Positions 27,610 to 35,813 of a DNA stretch of 64,000 nucleotides are shown one piece after another. A program made the translations under genes and the position numbers. The notes below the pieces were generated by a model. That model was not told the origin of the DNA. It ran no database searches and saw only the letters and a list, made by a program, of their open reading frames with translations. Positions within the stretch are counted from its first letter, which is position 1. The number at the start of each line of letters is the position of its first letter. Origin of the DNA: Paracoccaceae bacterium (GTDB lineage: Bacteria > Pseudomonadota > Alphaproteobacteria > Rhodobacterales > Rhodobacteraceae); assembly GCA_024742705.1 (NCBI GenBank), contig JANSXZ010000005.1, positions 149,376 to 213,375 of the forward strand. Direction: 5' to 3'.

Positions 27610-29112
27610 GTGACCCCAAGACCACCCCAAGCCAACAGCGCCCGAAGCCTGCAACGCGCGGGGTTCGCGGGCATCGCTCTCGCCCTGATGCTTCTGGCGA
27701 TCTGGCAACTCGAGAGCTATCGCAAGGGGATCGACCGCATCGCCCTGCCGGTCGGGACAACCCCGGCGACACTGTACCAGCAGCCAGGCGCCGAGGGGCC
27801 ATTGGTTATCGTCGCGCATGGCTTTGCCGGGTCGCGCCGGCTGATGGAGGCGATATCGCTGACCCTGGCAAGGGGCGGATACCGGGCGCTGGCCTTCGAT
27901 TTCGAAGGGCACGGGCGCAACGGTGTGCCGATGGGCGGCGACGTGGCCGCCATCGACGGAACCACCGCGCGGCTGGTGGCCGAAACACGCCGCGTCGTGG
28001 CGGCGGGCATCGCCCGCACCGGATGGCAGGGGCCGGTGGCGTTGATCGGGCATTCGATGGCATCGGATGTGGTGGTGCGCAGCGCCGCCGCCGATCCAGC
28101 GATCGGCCCGGTCGCTGCGATTTCAATGTATTCCGAGGCCGTCAGCCCCGACCACCCGCAACGCCTGCTGATCGTGACCGGAGCATGGGAGCCGGGGCTG
28201 CGCCCGGTGGCCGTGGAGGCGCTGCGGATGGTTGATCCGGGGGCCGAAGAAGGCGATACCGTCCGGTCCGGCGAGGTCTGGCGCCGGGCGGTGGTGGCAC
28301 CCGGCGTCGAACATGCCGGTGTGCTTTTCGCGCCCACCACGCTGCGCGCGCTGCGCGATTTTCTCGACCTGAGCTATGACCGGCGGTCGGACGCGCCGAT
28401 AGCGGCAACAGGCGGGTGGATCGCGCTGTTGCTGGGTGCGACGTTGGCGCTGGGGCGTTGTCTGGCCGGATTTCTGGAACGCGGCGCACCACCCCGCCCG
28501 ATCCCGGTGGCCTGGTTTCTGATCGCGGTTGCGGCCCCGGCCGGCATCGCGCCGCTTCTGGCGACGCAGGTGCGCCTGGATGTCCTGCCGGTGCTTGTGG
28601 CGGATTACCTGGCGCTGCATCTGCTGATCTACGGTGTCGTCCAGATCGCCGTGTTGCGGCTGGGAGGTGCGCGTTTCGGACCGTTGCGGCCGGGTGCGGC
28701 GTTGGCGCTGACCGGGTTCGGAGTGCTGGTGTTCGGATTGCTGCTGGACCGCTACGCGGCCAGCTTTGTGCCGACCGGGCTGCGGTGGCTGGTTCTGGCC
28801 GGCGCCTTGCTGGGAACCGTGCCCTTCATGATCGGCGATGCGATGGTCAGCGCGGGCGGATATGCGCCGGTCTGGCGGCGGGTGCTGGCGCGGCTGGGGT
28901 TTCTGGCCTCGCTGGGGGCGGCGGTCTGGCTCGACTTCGAGCGGCTGATGTTTTTGGTGATCATCCTGCCGGTCATCGTGCTGTTCTTTGCGCTTTATGG
29001 CACGATGGGGCGCTGGGTGGGTCTGCGCGCCGGCCCGATGGCCGCCGGCGTTGCGCTGGGGGTGATCCTGGCCTGGTCGCTGGCGGCGAGTTTTCCGCTG
29101 TTTCAGTCCTGA
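27610..29112 (+). CDS. Alpha/beta hydrolase fused to a multi-helix membrane domain
   Basis: 500-residue protein. A single helix at about residues 18-33 is followed by a hydrolase domain with oxyanion-loop HGFAG (70-74), nucleophile elbow GHSMA (Ser149) and a late histidine in GVEHAG. From about residue 280 to the end come several hydrophobic segments, probably six or more membrane helices. So this is a membrane-bound lipase/esterase-type enzyme with a large C-terminal membrane half of unknown role. I chose the GTG at 27610 because GGAG lies eight bases upstream; an ATG at 27544 gives a longer, poorly conserved leader. Ends overlapping the GST gene on the other strand. Confidence 0.75.
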   Translation: MTPRPPQANSARSLQRAGFAGIALALMLLAIWQLESYRKGIDRIALPVGTTPATLYQQPGAEGPLVIVAHGFAGSRRLMEAISLTLARGGYRALAFDFEGHGRNGVPMGGDVAAIDGTTARLVAETRRVVAAGIARTGWQGPVALIGHSMASDVVVRSAAADPAIGPVAAISMYSEAVSPDHPQRLLIVTGAWEPGLRPVAVEALRMVDPGAEEGDTVRSGEVWRRAVVAPGVEHAGVLFAPTTLRALRDFLDLSYDRRSDAPIAATGGWIALLLGATLALGRCLAGFLERGAPPRPIPVAWFLIAVAAPAGIAPLLATQVRLDVLPVLVADYLALHLLIYGVVQIAVLRLGGARFGPLRPGAALALTGFGVLVFGLLLDRYAASFVPTGLRWLVLAGALLGTVPFMIGDAMVSAGGYAPVWRRVLARLGFLASLGAAVWLDFERLMFLVIILPVIVLFFALYGTMGRWVGLRAGPMAAGVALGVILAWSLAASFPLFQS

Positions 29113-29831
29113 GCCCGAGGCCGCAGCGAGGCGGCGGTCTGGTTGAACAGCACATCGTTGTTGTCGGCGCGGTGCTGGCCGCGATTCTGATCGCCCTTGA
29201 ACAGGTCGATGGCCCGCCGCACCGCCGGCCGCGTCTTGATCCGCGCGCGCCAGTCCGCCACCCGCGGGAATGCATCGAGAGACGCGCCCAGCGGTTTGGC
29301 GATGAAGACCCAGGGGAAGGCCTGCATGTCGGCGATAGAGTAATCATCGCCCAGAATGTAGGACCGCCCGTCGAGCCGGTTTTCCAGCACCCCGAGATTG
29401 CGGTCGTATTCGCCCGCGTACCGCCGGAGCCCGTAGGCGCGATCGGCTTCGGGGGCATAGTTGCGGAAATGGCTGAGTTGCCCCGCCATCGGCCCCTGGT
29501 TTCCGGTTTGCCAGAACAGCCATTCGTCCAGTTCCTTCATCGCGCGCTTGTCTTGCGGCGGCGGCATGAAGCGCCCGGTCTTGGCGGCAAGGTAGAACAG
29601 GATCGCGGCGCTTTCGAAGACCGGGACCGGTGCATCGCCCCAGCCCGCGCCGGGCGCGTGATCGACGATGGCCGGCATCCGGGCGTTCGGGCTTATGGCG
29701 AGGAAACTTTCGGTGAACTGATCGCCCTGGGACAGGCGCATGAGGTGGGTTGTATGTTCGAGATCGCATTCTGCCAGCATGATGGCGACTTTCCAGCCAT
29801 TCGGCGTGGGAGCGTAGTAGAAATCGATCAT
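29103..29831 (-). CDS. Glutathione S-transferase (Ure2p/YfcG type)
   Basis: 242-residue GST. N-terminal thioredoxin-like domain with YYAPTPNGWKVAIMLAE, cis-proline segment NARMPAIVDH and VFESAAILFYLA; C-terminal helical domain with YSIADMQAFPWV. The TPNGWK start is typical for YfcG/Ure2-like enzymes with disulfide reductase or detoxifying activity. Shares strand with the CoA-transferase/SDR/amidase group but is separated from it by an 88-base gap containing a hairpin repeat, so operon membership is uncertain. Confidence 0.9.
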   Translation of the reverse strand: MIDFYYAPTPNGWKVAIMLAECDLEHTTHLMRLSQGDQFTESFLAISPNARMPAIVDHAPGAGWGDAPVPVFESAAILFYLAAKTGRFMPPPQDKRAMKELDEWLFWQTGNQGPMAGQLSHFRNYAPEADRAYGLRRYAGEYDRNLGVLENRLDGRSYILGDDYSIADMQAFPWVFIAKPLGASLDAFPRVADWRARIKTRPAVRRAIDLFKGDQNRGQHRADNNDVLFNQTAASLRPRAQD

Positions 29832-29860
29832 GATCCGGCCTCGTTCGGGGTGCGCGCGTT

Positions 29861-29894
29861 GGCCGGGGGCCAGCCCCCGGACCCCCGGAGTTTA
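29861..29894. repeat. GC-rich hairpin element (REP-like)
   Basis: Begins with a perfect stem CCGGGGGC-CA-GCCCCCGG (29863-29880), then ACCCCCGGAG and TTTA. It sits between the GST and the CoA-transferase genes. Elements of this shape are scattered through many alphaproteobacterial genomes between genes. Only one copy is visible here, so repeat status rests on memory of such elements, not on this window. Confidence 0.45.
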
Positions 29895-29919
29895 CCTGGC
29901 AAGATGAAGTGTGAAGTGG

Positions 29920-31134
29920 TCATTCCGCGCCATCCTGCGGGCCTGTTGCGACGCCTTCCGCGAGATAGAGCGCGATGGTTGCGGCGTCGAAGCCGGCGGC
30001 GGCCAGGACTGCGCGGGTGTCTTCGCCCAGCCGCCGCGCCGGGCGCGGCGGATCGAGCGGAGTGGCCGAGAAGCGCGCCGGGGCGCGGGCCTGCCGGATG
30101 CGCCCGGCCTGCGGATGATCTGATTCGATCACTGTGCCATTGGCCACGACCTGGGGGTGGGTGTACATCTGGGCGCGGGTCAGAACCGGGGCGCAGGGCA
30201 CGTCCTGGGCGCCCAGCCGGCGCATCCAGTTTTCGGTGCTGTCGTGCAGCAGGGCCTGCTGTGTCAGCTCCAGGCGCGCGGGTTTGTTGATTTCGCGCGC
30301 CGCCACGGTGGCGAAACGGGGATCGGCCAGCCAATCGGGTTGGCCGACCGCCGTGGCCAGCCCGCGCCAGGTGGCATCCGTGTGGGCCGATACCGCCATC
30401 CATCCGTCGGCCGTCTGGTAGATCAGTTCGACGAAGCTCTGGGTCTGATCGGCGGGTTTTTCGCGGACTTCATCGCCGACGAATGTGTAGCCCGACATGT
30501 CGGACGACCAAAGAAAGGCCACCACCGCATCGAGCATCGACAGCCGCAGGTGCGTGCCTTGCCCGCTGCGCGCGCGCGCCAGCAGCGCCGCGGTGATCGC
30601 CTGGCTGGCCTGCAGGGCTGTCACCTTGTCGGGCAGGATCGTGCGCACCAGCCGCGGGCGCGCGGCATCGGCGCCGCCCTGGACCGAAGCGAGCCCGGAG
30701 AGCGCCTGGATCAGCGGGTCGTAGACCGGCCTGTCGGCCCAGTCGCCTTCGAAGCCGAAACCGGCGATGGAAGCATAGACGATATCGGGGCGCGCGGCGC
30801 GCACCGCCGCCTCGCCCAGCCCGATGCGTTCGGCCACTCCCGGCCGGAAGTTCTGCACGAAGACATCTGCCTGTTCGCAAAGCCGCAGGGCCGCGGCGAC
30901 ACCGCGCGGATCCTTGAGGTTGAGCGTCACCGATTTCTTGCCGCGGTTGTTGTTGAGAAACGCCGCCGCCATGCCGCCGCGCCGGTCGGCCACCTGGCGC
31001 GCGTGATCGCCGCCGCGCGGGTGCTCGATCTTGATCACCTCCGCGCCCTGGTCGGCGAGGATCATGGTGGCCAGCGGCCCCGAGATCATGGTGGTGGCAT
31101 CGATGATGCGGAAGCCGTCGAGGGGTCCGGGCAT
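29920..31134 (-). CDS. CaiB/BaiF-type CoA-transferase (second)
   Basis: 404-residue class III CoA-transferase. N-terminal GFRIIDATTMISGPLATM, VFVQNFRPGVAERIG, and the catalytic aspartate probably in TILPDKVTALQASQ. Clearly a different subfamily from the copy at 15621-16796. Lies three bases after the SDR stop, so co-transcribed with SDR, amidase and denD. Probably activates an acid made by the neighbouring amidase/SDR steps. Substrate unknown. Confidence 0.92.
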   Translation of the reverse strand: MPGPLDGFRIIDATTMISGPLATMILADQGAEVIKIEHPRGGDHARQVADRRGGMAAAFLNNNRGKKSVTLNLKDPRGVAAALRLCEQADVFVQNFRPGVAERIGLGEAAVRAARPDIVYASIAGFGFEGDWADRPVYDPLIQALSGLASVQGGADAARPRLVRTILPDKVTALQASQAITAALLARARSGQGTHLRLSMLDAVVAFLWSSDMSGYTFVGDEVREKPADQTQSFVELIYQTADGWMAVSAHTDATWRGLATAVGQPDWLADPRFATVAAREINKPARLELTQQALLHDSTENWMRRLGAQDVPCAPVLTRAQMYTHPQVVANGTVIESDHPQAGRIRQARAPARFSATPLDPPRPARRLGEDTRAVLAAAGFDAATIALYLAEGVATGPQDGAE

Positions 31135-31137
31135 GGG

Positions 31138-31884
31138 TCAGTCCAGTTCGTCGATCCCCATGTAGAAGCGGTTCCACGTCGGGGCTATCAGGATTTCATT
31201 CAGGCACACATGCTGGGGCATTTCGGCGACGAAGCGTACCGTGCGCGCCAGGTCGTCGACCTGAAGCATCCGCGCCTGATCCAGTGCCGAGGGCGGACGT
31301 GGCCGGGATTTCAGGATGTCGGTGGCGACTTCGCCGGGCATGATCACCGTCGAGCGGATGCCATTGCCGCCTTCTTCGCCGTTGATCGATTCGCTGAGCG
31401 CGATGACCGCGCGTTTGGTGGTCGAATAGGCCGGCCCCGTCAGCTTGCCGGGGTAGCGCCCCGCCCAGCTGGCGATCAGGATCAGCGTGCCGGCGCCGCG
31501 CGTGCGCATTCCGGGGAGAACCGCGTGCACCGGGTAGAAGACGCCGTTGAGATTGACATTTACCACGCGGTCCCAGTCGTCTGTGTTCAGCACGCCCATG
31601 CCGCGTGCGGGCACGTTCAGCCCGGCGTTCGCCAGCAGGATATCGACCGGGCCGATGGCGGCGGCGGCATCCGCGACGGCGGCCTTTTCGGCAACGTCCA
31701 GAGGCAGCGCACGTGCCTGGCCGCCCGCCGCGAGGATGGTATCGACAACCGATTGCAGCGGTTCCGCGCGCCGGCCCGACACGATCACTTCGGCGCCGGC
31801 CTCGGCCAGTTGTATCGCAGCACCCGCGCCGATCCCGGAGCCACCCCCGGTTATCCACGCCGTCTTGCCGTTCAGTGCATTCAT
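31138..31884 (-). CDS. Short-chain dehydrogenase/reductase
   Basis: 248-residue classical SDR. TGGGSGIG cofactor motif near the N-terminus, NAG in LLANAGLN, catalytic serine in LIASWAG and the YSTTK active-site pair, all intact (unlike the SDR at 22265). Start at 31884 has GGGGAAG upstream; the longer frame to 31920 is not conserved. Seventy-two bases downstream of the amidase gene and three bases before the CoA-transferase. Oxidises or reduces an alcohol/ketone group; substrate unknown. Confidence 0.92.
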   Translation of the reverse strand: MNALNGKTAWITGGGSGIGAGAAIQLAEAGAEVIVSGRRAEPLQSVVDTILAAGGQARALPLDVAEKAAVADAAAAIGPVDILLANAGLNVPARGMGVLNTDDWDRVVNVNLNGVFYPVHAVLPGMRTRGAGTLILIASWAGRYPGKLTGPAYSTTKRAVIALSESINGEEGGNGIRSTVIMPGEVATDILKSRPRPPSALDQARMLQVDDLARTVRFVAEMPQHVCLNEILIAPTWNRFYMGIDELD

Positions 31885-31956
31885 CGCCGTCTTCCCCCCG
31901 TTGGCCCGCTTGCCGCCCATGCGGATGCCGGTGCCCGTGACGTTGCCGGCGGCAGC

Positions 31957-33357
31957 CTAGCGCGCCGCCGGGGTGACCACAACCGGCGCGCCCAGCGCGG
32001 CTTCGATGTCGTGACCGGCGGCCAGCAGGATGTCTTCGCGGAAACGCCCGGCGATCAGCTGCACCCCGACCGGCACGCCGGCCTCGGTGCCGGTGGCCAC
32101 GGCCAGCCCCGGCAAGCCCAGGGTCGGCAACGCGCGCTGCGTCAGCTGTGCTTCGAACACGGTGGCGAAATCCGCGGGCGACCGCACGTCCTGCAACTGC
32201 TCGAACGGCAACATGCCCGAGGTCGGGCAGAGCACGACAGGGCAATCGCGCAGGAAGGTTTCCCATTCCCGGATCAGCCCGACGCGCGCCTGCAAGGCGG
32301 CCATCAGCGTATCCAGCGTGACCGGGCCCGCATCTTCGGCCATGCGCTCGAACACGAAACGGGCATTGGCGTTGTCTTCGGCGGCGACCATCTTTTCGGC
32401 GGCCATCTGCATTTCGGCCATCCAGAGCGTGGCGTTGATCCGTGCGGCGGCGCGCATGGGCGGGGCCTTGGTTTCGGTCACGTCCCAGCCGGCATCGCGC
32501 AGCGCCGCTGCGGCAGCCTCGAGCGCGCGCAGCACCGGTTCGTCCACCGGCATGTCGTCGGGCGCCGGGCAGAGCGCGACCCGGCGCGCGTGGGGGCCCT
32601 GGTCCAGCGGCGCGGGCGTCACCCACGGATCCATCGGATCCGGCGGCAGCATCGCCAGCGTCGCCAGCCGGATGTCGGCGATGCTGCGCGCCAGCGGGCC
32701 CGAAACGGCCATCAGCTGGGCGCCGATGTAGCGGTCGGCGCCCGAAGGGTTGAACGCCGCGAAACGGCCCAGGCTGGGCCGCAGCCCCTGAAGCCCGCAG
32801 GCATAGGCCGGATAACGCACCGATCCGGCAATATCGGTGCCGTGCCCGATGGCGCACAGCCCCGCGGCCACTGCCGCCGAAGCGCCGCCAGACGACCCGC
32901 CCGGCGTGCGCCCGGCATCATGCGGGTTCAGCGTCTGCCCGTGCAGATCGTTGTCGGCGAACCAGCGCAGCGAAAACGCCGGCGTGTTGGTGCGCCCGAC
33001 GATCACCGCCCCGGCACGGCGCAGGTTGGCAACGACCGGGTTGTCCTGCGCCGCGACCAGATCGCGTTGCAGTTTCAAACCGTTGGTCGTGGCGTGGCCG
33101 CGCTGGTCCACGTTCACCTTGGTGGTGACGGGCACCCCGGCCAGCGGTCCGGGATCGTGCCCGGCGGCGCGCTGCGCGTCGATGGCGCGGGCCTCGGCCA
33201 GGGCTTCTTCGGGAAAGCTCTGGACGATGGCGTTGATCGACGGGTTCACCGCCTCCTGACGGTCGAGATGGGCCTGCGCCACTTCGACGGCGCTCAGGTC
33301 GCCGCCACGCACCGCCTCGGCTATCGCGGCCGCGGAAAGCTGCCAGATTTCTGTCAT
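31957..33357 (-). CDS. Amidase (amidase-signature family, second)
   Basis: 466-residue amidase. Catalytic lysine in GVPVTTKVNVDQ, Ser-rich core GRTPGGSSGGASAAVAAG, then GTDIAGSVRYPAYACG. N-terminal helical start EIWQLSAAAIAEAVRGG is typical for the family. Start at 33357 has GGGAG upstream; the same frame continues far upstream into denD but without family similarity. Eighty-three bases after denD. It could hydrolyse an amide to the acid used by the CoA-transferase. Confidence 0.92.
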   Translation of the reverse strand: MTEIWQLSAAAIAEAVRGGDLSAVEVAQAHLDRQEAVNPSINAIVQSFPEEALAEARAIDAQRAAGHDPGPLAGVPVTTKVNVDQRGHATTNGLKLQRDLVAAQDNPVVANLRRAGAVIVGRTNTPAFSLRWFADNDLHGQTLNPHDAGRTPGGSSGGASAAVAAGLCAIGHGTDIAGSVRYPAYACGLQGLRPSLGRFAAFNPSGADRYIGAQLMAVSGPLARSIADIRLATLAMLPPDPMDPWVTPAPLDQGPHARRVALCPAPDDMPVDEPVLRALEAAAAALRDAGWDVTETKAPPMRAAARINATLWMAEMQMAAEKMVAAEDNANARFVFERMAEDAGPVTLDTLMAALQARVGLIREWETFLRDCPVVLCPTSGMLPFEQLQDVRSPADFATVFEAQLTQRALPTLGLPGLAVATGTEAGVPVGVQLIAGRFREDILLAAGHDIEAALGAPVVVTPAAR

Positions 33358-33440
33358 TTGCCTGTCTCCCTGCCGTGTTGTTGTGGGCGGCAGGATGCCC
33401 GCGGCGGGCGGTTGGGCGCAATCGAATTCTTGCGGCGTGT

Positions 33441-34391
33441 TCAGCCGGCGGTTTCCGCGAGATGCTGGCGGATGATGTCGACGAACGAGGCATCGCCGGA
33501 AAACCCCATCGCGGTGGCGCGCACCGGGTCGAAATCCTGCGCCCAGCTCGAGATGATCCGGGTGATCGTTGCATCCGGCCGCCGCTGGATCAACCGCAGG
33601 GCATCGGCGCCGGCCACCTGGCGCAACGCTTCGATCTGATCGCCCACGGTGGCGGAAAGCCCCGGCAGATTCAGCGCGCGGCGGTGCCCCAGCGGCGACA
33701 GGTCCACCTGGCCCGCATGCAACAGGTTGGCCACCGCGGCAGCCGGGCTGGCGAACCAGTGGCGAATGTCGTCGGGCACCGGCAAGACCGCCTCCTGCCC
33801 GGCCAGCGGTTCGCGCAGGATGCCGGAAAAGAAGCCCGAGGCGGCCTTGTTGGGCCGTCCCGGCCTGATGCAGATCGTCGGCAGGCGCAGCGCCACGCCG
33901 TCCATGTGGCCGCGCCGGGTGAGATCCTCGAGCAGCAGTTCGCCCATCACCTTCTGCGTGCCATAGCTGGTCTGTGGCGCGGCGATGAAATCGTCGGGGA
34001 TGCGCTGCGGAAACGGCCCGCCGAACACGGCAACCGAAGATGCGAAAACCACGCGCGGGCAATACCGCGCGGCGCGCACCGCGTCGAACAGGTGCCGCGT
34101 GCCATCGAGGTTGACGCGGTAGCCCCGCGTGTAATCCTGTTCGGCTTCGCCCGATACGATGGCCGCCAGGTGAAAGATCACCTCGGGCCGGTCGGCCAGC
34201 AGCCCGGCGGCGAATTGCGGGTCGGAGATATCGCCGACACGGCAATCGGCGCGGGCGCCGGGCACATCGGGGCGGACCGCATCCGCCAGAATCACCCGTC
34301 GGGCGCCGCGCCCTCCCAGACCTTCGCCCAGCAACCGCGCCGACAGCCGCGCGCCCAGCATTCCCGCGGCACCGGTGACAAGAATGTTCAT
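33441..34391 (-). CDS. denD: D-erythronate dehydrogenase
   Basis: 316-residue extended SDR/NAD-epimerase fold. GAAGMLGARL binds NAD; catalytic YGTQK lies in QTSYGTQKVMGE. The segments SSVAVFGGPFP, LRLPTICIRPG, PNKAASGFFSGILREPL and IRHWFASPAAAV are the signature of DenD, which oxidises D-erythronate in a four-carbon acid sugar pathway. The usual partner kinase and isomerases (DtnK, OtnI types) are not here, so the substrate in this locus might differ. First gene of the minus-strand group. Confidence 0.85.
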   Translation of the reverse strand: MNILVTGAAGMLGARLSARLLGEGLGGRGARRVILADAVRPDVPGARADCRVGDISDPQFAAGLLADRPEVIFHLAAIVSGEAEQDYTRGYRVNLDGTRHLFDAVRAARYCPRVVFASSVAVFGGPFPQRIPDDFIAAPQTSYGTQKVMGELLLEDLTRRGHMDGVALRLPTICIRPGRPNKAASGFFSGILREPLAGQEAVLPVPDDIRHWFASPAAAVANLLHAGQVDLSPLGHRRALNLPGLSATVGDQIEALRQVAGADALRLIQRRPDATITRIISSWAQDFDPVRATAMGFSGDASFVDIIRQHLAETAG

Positions 34392-34537
34392 ACTCTGCCC
34401 TCACACTCGCCAGAATTCGCGTGTTTTCCATTCGATGACCGGTTTGAGACGCCGGGTCAACGCTGTCAGCGAAAACCCGGATGCCGATGCCGTCGATCTG
34501 CACTATGCAGGGGAACCGATCCCGGAGGACCACGACC

Positions 34538-35779
34538 ATGACCCAGCTTTCGCTTTTTGATGGCCCCGACGATGCACCGATCTGGACCGCCGACCGCGCC
34601 GCGGGCCTTGCGCGGCTGCAAGCATGGGCCGGCAATGCCGGGCGGGTCTATGCCGGCACCCGCAATTACGATTTCGGCCCGGGCCAGCACAGGATGGTAT
34701 CGGCGCTGTCGCCCTGGCTGCGCCACCGGCTGATCGAAGAACGCGAGGTGCTGGCCGCGGTGCTGGACCGGCACAGCCCGCAAACGGCGGAAAAATTCGT
34801 TCAGGAGGTCATCTGGCGGGCCTATTTCAAGGGCTGGCTCGAAAATCACCCATCGGTCTGGGAAAGCTATTGCGCCGAACGCGACGCGCTGTTGCGCGAC
34901 ATGCCGCCGGGCCTGCGGGCCGAAGTGGCCACCGCGATCGCCGGCGAAACCGGCATCGCGCCCTTCGATGCCTGGGCGCGCGAACTGCGCGACACCGGCT
35001 ATCTGCACAACCACGCCCGCATGTGGTTTGCCAGCATCTGGATCTTTACCCTGCGCCTGCCGTGGGTTTTGGGCGCGGATTTCTTCCTGCGTCACCTGCT
35101 CGATGGCGATCCGGCCTCGAACACCCTGTCATGGCGGTGGGTCGGCGGGCTGCACACGCGCGGAAAAACCTATCTGGCCCGCGCCGACAACATCGCCAGG
35201 TATACCGACGGAAGATTCGATCCGGGCGACGCATTGGCCACCACCGCGCCGCCGCTGACCGAAGACATCATCCATCCGCGCCGCGCCACGCCGCAAGGGG
35301 ATACGGTGCCGCCCGGCGCCACGCGCCTTGGCCTTCTGATCACCGAAGAGGATGGCCACGCCGAAACCCTGGGCCTGGCACGGCCACCGGTTTCGGTGCT
35401 GGGGCTGGACGCCGCCGCCGGGCGCAGCCCCGAACCTGTGTCCGAAGCGGTCGCCGCCTTCACCCGCGCCGCCGTGGCCGGGGCAACCGCCCGCGCCGCC
35501 GCCCATCACGCGGTCCCCGTGGGGACCGGCGAAGGCGCAGACTGGGCCGAAGCGATCGGCGCATGGGCCCGCGCGGATCAACTTGACGGGATCGTAACAG
35601 CCTATCTGCCGCAGGGCCCCGCCGCCTGCGCGCTGCGCCGGGCGGCGCAGCGGCTGGACCTGCCGGTCTATCAGCTTCTGCGGCCCTACGACGCCGCCTG
35701 CTGGCCCCATGCCACGGCGGGTTTCTTCAAATTGCGCAAGAAGATACCCGATCTTCTGCCGCGCCTTCTGAACGGCTGA
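34538..35779 (+). CDS. Photolyase/cryptochrome-like flavoprotein with reversed domain order
   Basis: 413 residues. The first part (about 10-240) is a photolyase FAD-binding domain: SALSPWLRHRLI, VQEVIWRAYFKGWL, GYLHNHARMWFASIWIF, then FLRHLLDGDPASNTLSWRWV and GKTYLARADNIARYT. The remaining part (about 262-400) looks like the alpha/beta antenna domain that normally comes first: LGLLITEEDGHAE, VSVLGLD, a helix with RAAAHHAVPV, IVTAYLPQGPAACALRRAA, and an end WPHATAGFFKLRKKIP. This would be a circular permutation. Start at 34538 has GGAGG ten bases upstream. Stand-alone gene, convergent with the peptide ABC operon. DNA repair or light sensing both possible. Confidence 0.82.
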   Translation: MTQLSLFDGPDDAPIWTADRAAGLARLQAWAGNAGRVYAGTRNYDFGPGQHRMVSALSPWLRHRLIEEREVLAAVLDRHSPQTAEKFVQEVIWRAYFKGWLENHPSVWESYCAERDALLRDMPPGLRAEVATAIAGETGIAPFDAWARELRDTGYLHNHARMWFASIWIFTLRLPWVLGADFFLRHLLDGDPASNTLSWRWVGGLHTRGKTYLARADNIARYTDGRFDPGDALATTAPPLTEDIIHPRRATPQGDTVPPGATRLGLLITEEDGHAETLGLARPPVSVLGLDAAAGRSPEPVSEAVAAFTRAAVAGATARAAAHHAVPVGTGEGADWAEAIGAWARADQLDGIVTAYLPQGPAACALRRAAQRLDLPVYQLLRPYDAACWPHATAGFFKLRKKIPDLLPRLLNG

Positions 35780-35786
35780 GAAAGGC

Positions 35787-35802
35787 CCGGCGCCACCGCC
35801 GG
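35787..35802. terminator. Possible shared hairpin between convergent genes
   Basis: Perfect five-base stem CCGGC / GCCGG with six-base loop in the 34-base gap between the photolyase-like gene and the ABC operon end. No T tract follows on either strand, so an intrinsic terminator is only a guess. Confidence 0.2.
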
Positions 35803-35813
35803 CACCCCGCGGA

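Noticed and set aside
30157..33639. Open frame of over 1100 codons on the plus strand
   Set aside because: Runs antisense through three well-supported genes; composition (His, Arg, Gly, Gln rich) is typical of a GC-driven shadow.
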